A stretch of DNA of 5,629 bases from Tagaea sp. (GTDB taxonomy: Bacteria > Pseudomonadota > Alphaproteobacteria > CACIAM-22H2). Each line of letters begins with the position of its first letter. The first letter of the stretch is position 1. Below the pieces are notes generated by a model, which ran no database searches, was not told the DNA's origin, and saw nothing but the letters and a program-made list of their open reading frames with translations. Of the stretch, positions 1-5,312 are shown piece by piece. Location: positions 1 through 5,629 of the forward strand of contig JAMNXK010000171.1 of the NCBI GenBank assembly GCA_023653245.1, given 5' to 3'. A program made the translations under genes and the position numbers.

Positions 1-609
1 GACATGCTCGACGAGGTTTCCTCCGCCGTGCGCATCGCCGGTTCCTGCAACGCGGTCCGCCGCCTGCCCGATGGGCGCCTGTCGGGCGACATGTTCGACG
101 GCGAAGGTTTCGTGCGCGGCCTCGCGCGCAAGGGCGCCGAGATGAAGGGCGCCACGGCCGCGATCGTCGGCGCGGGCGGCGTCGGTTCGGCCATCGCGGC
201 GTCCTTGGCCGGTCGAGGGCTCGCGCGCGTGGCGCTGTACGATCCCGACGCGGGCGCGGCCACGCGTCTGGCTTCTCGACTCGCCGACCACTATCCCGCT
301 TTGCGGATCGAAATCGCGGCGCCCGAAGCGCGCGGCGTGGACATCGCGATCAATGCCTCGCCCTTGGGCATGAACGACGGCGATCCCCTGCCCTTCGACG
401 TTTCTTCCCTCGACGCGCGCACGCTCGTGGCCGACGTGGTGCTCAAGACCGAAATCACGCCCTTGCTCGCCGTCGCGCAAGCCCGAGGCTGCGCGGTCCA
501 GACCGGGCTCGACATGCTCTACGAGCAGATCCCGGCCTATCTCGAATTCTTCGGCCTGCCGACGACCACGCCGGACGTTTTGCGCGCCCTCACTCGGCCG
601 CGTCCTTGA
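1..609 (+). CDS. Shikimate/quinate dehydrogenase-like NAD(P) oxidoreductase, 5' end missing
   Basis: This is the C-terminal 202 residues of an AroE-family protein, open from base 1 to a TGA at 607-609; roughly 70-80 N-terminal residues lie outside the window. Residue numbers count from the first visible codon. The order is family-typical: an active-site Asn in SCNAV (N17), the Asp of MFDG (D33, matching the catalytic Asp of NTDG in AroE), a Rossmann loop GAGGVGSA (57-64), INASPLGM, and a C-terminal GLDMLYEQ with the conserved Gln. Two features argue against an ordinary biosynthetic AroE. NTDG is replaced by MFDG. The end of the second Rossmann strand reads LYDPD, with acidic D81 where NADP enzymes carry NRT, which suggests NAD preference as in quinate/shikimate dehydrogenases. 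I infer a catabolic or specialised paralogue with unknown substrate. It converges on the operon at 590-5209 and overlaps its last gene by 20 bp. Confidence 0.85.
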   Translation, partial: DMLDEVSSAVRIAGSCNAVRRLPDGRLSGDMFDGEGFVRGLARKGAEMKGATAAIVGAGGVGSAIAASLAGRGLARVALYDPDAGAATRLASRLADHYPALRIEIAAPEARGVDIAINASPLGMNDGDPLPFDVSSLDARTLVADVVLKTEITPLLAVAQARGCAVQTGLDMLYEQIPAYLEFFGLPTTTPDVLRALTRPRP

Positions 610-2314
610 GCAAGGTTTGGCCCGGTTGGACGCGCGCGAAGGCGACGGGCTCGGTCGTGGTGCGCAACGCATCGCCGGTCATCCGTACGACGGTGTAGCG
701 CGAGGTCGCGAGATCGCCGGTCTCCGGATGATCGGCGCGGAAATGCGCGCCCCTGGAATCCGTGCGCGCTTCGGCCGCTTCGGCGATCGCCTTGGAGACC
801 AAAGTGAGATTGTCGAGATTGAGCCAATCCTGCCAGGTCATGGCGTATTCGCGCGTCGCGTCGGCCACGCCCGCGCGCGCAAGACCGGCCGCGAAGCCGT
901 CGAGCGCCTTGCGGCCGCGCGCCAGCGACGCGGCGTCGCGCACGATTCCGACCTCTTCCCACATCGTATCGTAAAGCGCCTCGCGGATCGCTTCGAGGTC
1001 GCCCGGCGCGCGCGCGAACGGTGCGGTGGCGCGCGCCACGCCCGCCGCAATCGCGGCTTCGTCGGGCGCGCGCAAGTTCTTGCCCTCGACCCACGGCGCC
1101 ATCGCGTCGCCGGCGAGGCCGCCGAACACGGTCGAGTTGGCCACGCCGTTGCCGCCCAAGCGATTGGCGCCGTGCACGCCGCCGGTGTCCTCGCCCGCCG
1201 CGAACAGGCCGTCGAGCTCGGTCGCGCAATCGGCGCGGAACGGCACGCCGCCCATCATGTAATGCGCGGTGGGCACCACTTCGACCCGGCCGCCGGCGAG
1301 ATCGAAGCCGCAATCGGCGCAGCGCTCGACCATGCCCTTGAAGCTCTTGCGCACATGCTCGGGACCGAGATGGCTCATCTGAATGTGGACGCCGCCGAGC
1401 GAAGTGCCGCGGCCCTTGCGGATCGCGTCGAAGATCGCGCGGCTGACCACGTCGCGCGTCGCGCGTTCGCCGCGCGGATCGTACTCGGCCATGAAACGCG
1501 CGCCATCCTTGTCGAGCAGCCAGCCGCCGGCACCGCGAAGACCTTCTTCGAGCACCGTGCCGGTCATGCGCGTGTCGGGCCCGGCGAGCATTCCGGTCGG
1601 GTGGAACTGCACCATCTCCATGTCGCGCAACGGCAGGCCGGCGCGCAGCGCCATGGCGAGCCCGTCGCAGGATTTGTCGCCCGAGGGCGTGTGATACTTG
1701 TACATCGTCGGTCCGCCGCCGGTGGCGAGCAGCACCGCCTTGGCGCGCACGAACACGAAGACGCCGCGCCGTATGTCGAGCATCAACACACCCGCCAGCG
1801 CCGAGCCGTCGGCCGAGCGGACCAGCTCCAGCGCGCGATGCTCCTCCAGCCGCTCGATGCCGCGCGCCCAGACTTGCTCGGCCAAACGGTTCACGATTTC
1901 GATGCCGGTGAGATCGCCCTTATGGACCGTGCGGTCGAAAGTCTGACCCGCGAACGCCTTCTGGTGGACCGTGCCGTCGGGGTTGCGGTCGAAGAAACAG
2001 CCGAGTTCGTTCTCGAGCTCGCGGATGCGGCGCTGGGCTTCGGTCACCAACGTCCAGGCGTGATCCTGGTCGTTGAGCCACTTGCCGCCTTCGATCGTGT
2101 CCATGAAATGGCGCTCGACCGAATCCCCCGGTGCGAGCGCCACGTTGTAACCGCCTTGCACCATGCGCGTGCAGCCCGACTTGCCGAGCAGGCCTTTGAC
2201 CGCGATCGTGACTTTGAGGCGCGGGTTCGCCTTGTGCGCGTGCAAGGCCGCGAACAGCCCAGCACCACCCGCGCCGAGGATCAGAATGTCGGTCTCGCGC
2301 CGCTCGACACTCAT
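590..2314 (-). CDS. sdhA: Succinate dehydrogenase/fumarate reductase flavoprotein subunit (SdhA/FrdA type)
   Basis: This 574-residue protein is near the usual family length (about 590-600) and is the catalytic FAD subunit interconverting succinate and fumarate, or a close analogue. Visible motifs are the N-terminal dinucleotide fold GAGGAGL (14-20), ATGGG (197-201), QFHPTG (236-241, with the substrate His H238), the proton-relay Arg in TRDVVS (R287), PTAHYMMGG (H351) and HGANRLGGN (substrate Arg R385). These match His232, Arg287, His355 and Arg390 of E. coli FrdA by motif alignment. Two positions are odd. The residue that is the FAD-linking His in SdhA/FrdA (S-H-T) is Cys48 in SGCTRMVQGG. The Thr of TEG is Glu256 in LEEG, preceded by about six extra residues after HPTG. 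The gene is last in the operon; its ATG overlaps the stop of the fumarase beta gene by 4 bp. NadB (L-aspartate oxidase) was considered, but the adjacent SdhB and two anchors favour an SDH/FRD complex. Confidence 0.93.
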   Translation of the reverse strand: MSVERRETDILILGAGGAGLFAALHAHKANPRLKVTIAVKGLLGKSGCTRMVQGGYNVALAPGDSVERHFMDTIEGGKWLNDQDHAWTLVTEAQRRIRELENELGCFFDRNPDGTVHQKAFAGQTFDRTVHKGDLTGIEIVNRLAEQVWARGIERLEEHRALELVRSADGSALAGVLMLDIRRGVFVFVRAKAVLLATGGGPTMYKYHTPSGDKSCDGLAMALRAGLPLRDMEMVQFHPTGMLAGPDTRMTGTVLEEGLRGAGGWLLDKDGARFMAEYDPRGERATRDVVSRAIFDAIRKGRGTSLGGVHIQMSHLGPEHVRKSFKGMVERCADCGFDLAGGRVEVVPTAHYMMGGVPFRADCATELDGLFAAGEDTGGVHGANRLGGNGVANSTVFGGLAGDAMAPWVEGKNLRAPDEAAIAAGVARATAPFARAPGDLEAIREALYDTMWEEVGIVRDAASLARGRKALDGFAAGLARAGVADATREYAMTWQDWLNLDNLTLVSKAIAEAAEARTDSRGAHFRADHPETGDLATSRYTVVRMTGDALRTTTEPVAFARVQPGQTLLKDAAE

Positions 2315-2922
2315 GCCTTGACCCCGAGTGCGGCGAGCGCCGCGGCACGCCGGCTTTGCGCCACGTCGCGCACGGCGTCGTAGAGCGAGCCCCCGTGGCT
2401 ATCCATCGCCACCAACAGCGGGCCGAAACCCTTGATGCGGAACTTCCACAGGCTTTCGGGGTTGAGATCGTCCATATCGACGTCTTCGATGGACTCGATC
2501 CAAGTCGTCTCCAGCGCCGCCGTGCCGCCGATGATGGCGAGATACGCCCCGCCCAGATCGCGGAAGGCGGCGGCTGAAGCCTCGCGCAAACCGCCTTTGC
2601 CGACGATCAGGCGCACGCCGTTCTTTTCCATCAGCGGCCGCGTGAAGCGCTCCATGCGGTCGGACGTGGTCGTGCCCACGCATACGGCCGCATAGCCGCA
2701 AGGATAGTTCGAATCCTTGGGCACTTTGCGCACATTGGGCGCGGTGTGGATGACCGCGTGCCCGGCGAGATCGAATTTGGTCGTCCGGCCCCGGTCGAAC
2801 ATATGGATCTGCGTCGCGTCGCGGATGCCGAACAGCGTCTCTTCGAGCGTGACGGTGTCGTTGACGCGCAGCTTGCGCGCCTGGCTCTCGTCGATCGGCA
2901 TTTTGAGGACGTGATGGGCCAT
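2311..2922 (-). CDS. Class I fumarase / tartrate dehydratase-type hydro-lyase, beta subunit
   Basis: This 203-residue protein corresponds to the C-terminal domain of iron-sulfur fumarases (FumA/FumB of E. coli) and to TtdB-like subunits. Together with the alpha subunit encoded just upstream it should hydrate fumarate to malate or dehydrate a related 2-hydroxy acid. Visible family motifs are GRTTKFDLAGHAVIH (45-59), GTTTSDRM (83-90), IVGKGG (106-111), and the C-terminal stretch DDLNPESLWKF followed by FGPLLVAMDSHG (166-177). The start is fixed by the alpha-gene stop, which lies one base upstream (TGA-G-ATG), so translation is probably coupled. Sequence alone cannot separate fumarase from L-tartrate dehydratase or mesaconase activity; the SDH subunits in the operon favour fumarate/malate. 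Confidence 0.9.
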   Translation of the reverse strand: MAHHVLKMPIDESQARKLRVNDTVTLEETLFGIRDATQIHMFDRGRTTKFDLAGHAVIHTAPNVRKVPKDSNYPCGYAAVCVGTTTSDRMERFTRPLMEKNGVRLIVGKGGLREASAAAFRDLGGAYLAIIGGTAALETTWIESIEDVDMDDLNPESLWKFRIKGFGPLLVAMDSHGGSLYDAVRDVAQSRRAAALAALGVKA

Positions 2923-2923
2923 C

Positions 2924-3811
2924 TCAGAATCCGATCTCGACGCCCGACGGCGTGAAGGTCGCCGTGGCGCGCCGCGCGGAATGGCATTGGATGTTCACCG
3001 CCACCGGGTTCATGGTGATGTGCGTGGCCGCCGTCTCGACATGGACGGCGAAGGCGGTCGAATCCCCGCCCAGGCCTTGCGGGCCGATGCCCAGCGAATT
3101 CACGGCATTCGACAGCAGCGCTTCGAGCTTGGCCCCTTCCGGATCGGCGCAAGACGAGCCCAAGGCGCGCGTCGCCGCGACCTTGGCCAGATGCATGCAA
3201 AGGTCCGAGGTGCCGCCGATCCCCACGCCCACGATGGTCGGCGGACAGACCTTGCCGCCCGCCGCCATCACCTTGTCGATGACGAAGGTCTTGATGCCGT
3301 CGATCCCGTCGGCGGGGATGAGCATTTGCAGGAACGAGCCGTTCTCCGACCCCGAGCCCTTCGGGATCATCTCGATGCGCAGCGTGCGCGGCGTCTCGAC
3401 GAAATCGATGTTGATCACCGGCACGCGGATGCCGCTGGAGGTGTGCTCGTTCTTGCGCGTCAACGGATGCACGACCGAGGAGCGCAACGGGTGTTCGCGC
3501 GTGGCGCGCGCCGTGCCGCGCATGATCGCTTGCTTGAGCGCGAACCCGTCGATCTCGACGTCGCGGCCGATCTCGACGTTGTAGATCGGAATGCCGGTAT
3601 CCTGGCAGAGCAGGTTTTCGGTGCGCTCGGCGACCGCGATGTTCTCGATCATGGTGGCGAGGATGGTCTTGGCCGTGCCGTCGCTCTCGGACGCGTCGAG
3701 CCGCTTGAAGCCCGTCTTCACGTCGTCGGGGAGGATCTTGAGCGCGCGGATATAGAGGAGCTTGGCGGCTTCCTCCACCGCGCCCATATCGACATGCAGT
3801 TTGGCGGTCAT
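2924..3811 (-). CDS. Class I fumarase / tartrate dehydratase-type hydro-lyase, alpha subunit
   Basis: This 295-residue protein is the [4Fe-4S]-bearing N-terminal half of a heterodimeric class I fumarase. The three cluster cysteines are recognisable: C69 in LLCQDTG, C189 in KVCPPTIVG and C276 in NIQCHSARR, corresponding to the three ligands of E. coli FumA. Other family motifs are RKNEHTSSGIR (119-129), the GSGSENGS loop (152-159) and GVGIGGTSD (195-203). The frame is open far upstream, but the start at 3811 is chosen because MTAKLHVDM begins the conserved domain, GGAG at 3819-3822 (minus strand) sits 7 nt before it, and it overlaps the previous gene's stop by the usual 4 bp (ATGA). Single-chain FumA is about 550 residues; here the enzyme is split into two genes, as in TtdAB and many non-enteric fumarases. 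An exposed 4Fe-4S cluster predicts oxygen sensitivity. Substrate could be fumarate, tartrate or a methylated analogue. Confidence 0.92.
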   Translation of the reverse strand: MTAKLHVDMGAVEEAAKLLYIRALKILPDDVKTGFKRLDASESDGTAKTILATMIENIAVAERTENLLCQDTGIPIYNVEIGRDVEIDGFALKQAIMRGTARATREHPLRSSVVHPLTRKNEHTSSGIRVPVINIDFVETPRTLRIEMIPKGSGSENGSFLQMLIPADGIDGIKTFVIDKVMAAGGKVCPPTIVGVGIGGTSDLCMHLAKVAATRALGSSCADPEGAKLEALLSNAVNSLGIGPQGLGGDSTAFAVHVETAATHITMNPVAVNIQCHSARRATATFTPSGVEIGF

Positions 3812-4155
3812 GCGCCGGCTCCGAGATTGAGAAGGAACAACAGGCCGATCAGCAATGCGGCACCGGCCGAGCCCGCGATCGCGGTCTTCTGGCGCGGGCT
3901 CCACGGCAGGAATTCGAGGGCGAGCAGGCGCAAGCCGCCGGTCAGATGGATCGCCAGCAGCAGCACGAGCAACGTCTCCGCCGCCTTGGCGATCGGGTTC
4001 GCGGTCCAGGCGAGGAAAGACTCCAGCGCCGCCTCGCCCTGGATCGCCTGGCCGAGCGCCCAGAAATGCGCCGGCAGAAACAACGCCAAGGCCACGCCCG
4101 AGACGCGATGGACGACGAAGGCCCAATAGGCCGGGTGGGCGCGATGCGCACGCAT
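3808..4155 (-). CDS. sdhC: SdhC-like membrane anchor (cytochrome b subunit) of the SDH/FRD complex
   Basis: This 115-residue integral membrane protein has three predicted helices, at about residues 12-35, 55-80 and 92-111. HRVSG at 16-20 is identical to the HRVSG near the start of helix I in E. coli SdhC, which lies in the quinone region. His70 in AIHLTGGLRLL matches the haem-ligating His84 of E. coli SdhC (YHVVVGIRH). A further His30 sits near the end of helix I. The start is the ATG at 4155, which shares one base with the stop of the preceding anchor gene (TGATG). A longer upstream reading frame exists but runs in antiphase through that anchor. The protein should bind haem b and quinone together with the SdhD-like subunit and attach SdhA and SdhB to the cytoplasmic membrane face. 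Confidence 0.85.
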   Translation of the reverse strand: MRAHRAHPAYWAFVVHRVSGVALALFLPAHFWALGQAIQGEAALESFLAWTANPIAKAAETLLVLLLAIHLTGGLRLLALEFLPWSPRQKTAIAGSAGAALLIGLLFLLNLGAGA

Positions 4156-4493
4156 CAGAACAGGCCCCCCACGGCGCGCCAGCCCATCCACACCAGGAGC
4201 AGTGCAAACCCCGTCATCGCGACATCGAGCGAAGGCCCGCGCCAGCGCAGCTGCTCGCGCAACACCGCGCGCAAACCGATCGGCGCGTGGATCGCGACCG
4301 CGATCACGAAGGTACCGTAGAACAGCGCCAGCGGGACCGAGCCTTGGGTGCGCGCCAGAATTTCGGCCCCCGTCAGCCCGCCGCGCACGGCGTAGACGAT
4401 GGTCGCCAGATGCACGATCACGCACACGCCGAGCACCGCCGCCGAAGCGCGCTGGGCGACGAAGAGCAGCGCTTCCCGGCGCGCCAGCGTCAT
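4155..4493 (-). CDS. SdhD-like membrane anchor of the SDH/FRD complex
   Basis: This 112-residue hydrophobic protein has three predicted helices, at about residues 17-37, 52-78 and 90-109. His69 in AIHAPIGLRAVL aligns with haem ligand His71 of E. coli SdhD (HAWIGMWQVL), so it is probably the second anchor and second haem ligand. The quinone-contacting Asp-Tyr pair of E. coli SdhD (82-83) falls on Glu80-Gln81. It also resembles its partner anchor: each has (H/Q)RxS before helix I, a His about 14 residues later, and H-x-x-x-G-L-R in helix II. The start is supported by GGAG at 4501-4504 (minus strand), 7 nt upstream, and by a 4-bp ATGA overlap with the sdhB stop. Which anchor should be called C or D is uncertain, because FrdC/FrdD-type anchors of similar size also exist. 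Confidence 0.78.
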   Translation of the reverse strand: MTLARREALLFVAQRASAAVLGVCVIVHLATIVYAVRGGLTGAEILARTQGSVPLALFYGTFVIAVAIHAPIGLRAVLREQLRWRGPSLDVAMTGFALLLVWMGWRAVGGLF

Positions 4494-5209
4494 TCGATAT
4501 CTCCGGACAGCGCGGCCTTGGCGACCAGGCGCTTGAGGCCGGCGATCGACGCGGTGGGGTTCAGACTTTTCGGGCAATGCTCGCGGCAGCTTTGGTGCGA
4601 ATGGCAGGCAGAGCAGCCGCCATCCGCGGCGATCGCGCTCAGACGTTCGCGCGAGCCGGCGTCGCGCACATCGTTCATCAAAGTCCAAGCGCGGTTGAGG
4701 GCGGCGGGCCCGAGATAGTCGGGGTTCCACGCGACCGTGTCGCAGGCCGAATAGCACACCGCACAGCCGATGCACTCGATGCCCGCATCGGCCGCTTGGC
4801 GTTCCTTGGACTCGGGCGGCACTTGGGCGAACTCGGCCTGGCTTTCGGCCGGCGGCACGAAGCGGCCCACGGCTTTGGCCCATTTGTCGAAGAACGGCGC
4901 CAGATCGGCCACGAGGTCCTTGACGCGCGGAAGATTGCTCAAAGGCTCGATGGTCAGCGCGCCCCCTTCGAGCTTCGACACATGCGTGCGGCAGGTCCAG
5001 CGCGGCTTGCCGTTCACCGTCATGGCGCAGGAGCCGCACATGCCCACCCGGCAGGCGTAGCGATAGGCGAGCGTGGGATCGAGCTTGCGCTGGATGTGGG
5101 TCACCACGTCCAGCACGGTTTGGCTCGCGCGGCGCGGCACGGCGAACTCGGCGAACGCGCCGTCCGCGCCCCCGCGCCACACCCGCACCGAAATCGTTCC
5201 TCCCGACAT
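4490..5209 (-). CDS. sdhB: Succinate dehydrogenase/fumarate reductase iron-sulfur subunit (SdhB/FrdB type)
   Basis: This 239-residue protein, the usual family size, passes electrons between FAD and quinone through three clusters. Ligands seen are [2Fe-2S] C53, C58, C61 and C73 (ACRVGMCGSCAMTVNG...C), [4Fe-4S] C146, C149, C152 and C212, and [3Fe-4S] C156, C202 and C208 (CIGCAVCYSAC; ACHSHQSCREHCPKSLNP). His203 matches quinone-site His207 of E. coli SdhB. Oddities are Asp157 where SdhB and FrdB normally have Pro after the first 3Fe-4S cysteine, and an extra Cys199. It is the first gene of the operon. The reading frame extends upstream beyond 5209, but homology begins near TISVRVWRG. ATG 5209 has no Shine-Dalgarno sequence before it. 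GTG at 5186-5188 (232 residues) is preceded by GGAGGA and is a credible alternative start. Confidence 0.94.
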   Translation of the reverse strand: MSGGTISVRVWRGGADGAFAEFAVPRRASQTVLDVVTHIQRKLDPTLAYRYACRVGMCGSCAMTVNGKPRWTCRTHVSKLEGGALTIEPLSNLPRVKDLVADLAPFFDKWAKAVGRFVPPAESQAEFAQVPPESKERQAADAGIECIGCAVCYSACDTVAWNPDYLGPAALNRAWTLMNDVRDAGSRERLSAIAADGGCSACHSHQSCREHCPKSLNPTASIAGLKRLVAKAALSGDIE

Positions 5210-5222
5210 GCGGCGAATTCTA
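5186..5222 (-). promoter_or_regulatory. Candidate sdhB promoter -10 element and start-deciding Shine-Dalgarno
   Basis: Read on the minus strand, TAGAAT (5222-5217) resembles the sigma70 -10 consensus TATAAT at five of six positions. It ends 7 nt before the ATG at 5209, so transcription would begin at or next to that A. The message would then either be leaderless (AUG 5209) or carry a 21-nt leader in which GGAGGA (5203-5198) serves GUG 5188, 9 nt downstream. No good -35 box is seen at the expected distance (TACGCG), so the promoter may need an activator or be a chance match in GC-rich DNA. Confidence 0.4.
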
Positions 5223-5275
5223 GCCAACCGACCGCCCGGCGCGTAGCGAATAAACTTGAGGAACGGCTGCGGCTG

Positions 5276-5297
5276 CGCTGAAGATGGCGCTTCAGCG
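5276..5297. repeat. Perfect inverted repeat, 8-bp arms, 6-bp spacer
   Basis: CGCTGAAG (5276-5283) and CTTCAGCG (5290-5297) are exact reverse complements around ATGGCG. The 22-bp symmetry suits a dimeric regulator's operator controlling one or both divergent genes. As RNA it could form an 8-bp hairpin whose 3' arm touches the GGAGGA ribosome-binding site (5297-5302) of the downstream gene. It is not followed by a T run, so it is unlikely to be an intrinsic terminator. Confidence 0.6.
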
Positions 5298-5302
5298 GAG
5301 GA
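5297..5302 (+). promoter_or_regulatory. Ribosome binding site GGAGGA of the racemase-family gene
   Basis: GGAGGA matches the anti-Shine-Dalgarno core and lies 10 nt before ATG 5313. It supports that start for a gene whose stop is outside the window. Its first base is the last base of the inverted repeat at 5276-5297. Confidence 0.7.
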
Positions 5303-5312
5303 CCCGAACGCG

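Larger units (their letters stand above)
5210..5312. promoter_or_regulatory. Divergent intergenic regulatory region between sdhB and the racemase-family gene
   Basis: This 103-bp stretch separates two genes pointing away from each other, and is the only non-coding DNA in the window apart from a single intergenic base. It must hold both promoters. It is locally less GC-rich around 5244-5262 (gaataaacttgagg). TTGAGG at 5256-5261 could be a plus-strand -35 box, with GAAGAT (5280-5285) as a poor -10 at 18 bp. This assignment is weak. A palindrome overlaps the putative -10. Confidence 0.55.

Noticed and set aside
590..2314. Flavoprotein as L-aspartate oxidase (NadB)
   Set aside because: The missing FAD-linking His is NadB-like, but HPTG, RG-GG and HGANRLGGN, together with co-transcribed SdhB and two anchors, fit an SDH/FRD complex; nadA and nadC are not present.
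617..2383. A 588-codon open frame on the plus strand opposite the flavoprotein gene
   Set aside because: It is the antisense shadow of sdhA in GC-rich DNA. Its product is rich in Arg, Ala and His with no recognisable domain, whereas the minus strand gives a complete SdhA.
2981..4129. A 382-codon plus-strand open frame opposite the fumarase alpha and SdhC-like genes
   Set aside because: It is a shadow frame with low-complexity Arg/His/Asp composition and no domain; the opposite strand is fully explained.
3812..4207. N-terminal extension of the fumarase alpha frame
   Set aside because: The extension is out of frame with the overlapping SdhC-like gene, is Arg/Gly/Pro-rich and unlike fumarases; the SD-supported start at 3811 fits the family.
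4156..4425. Upstream extension of the SdhC-like anchor frame
   Set aside because: It overlaps the SdhD-like gene in another frame and has no hydrophobic or SDH-like character; the ATG at 4155 directly precedes the conserved HRVSG helix.
5276..5297. The palindrome as an intrinsic terminator
   Set aside because: It is followed by GGAGGACC and not a T run on the plus strand. On the minus strand it is followed by a GC-rich stretch, and it lies upstream of both divergent genes.
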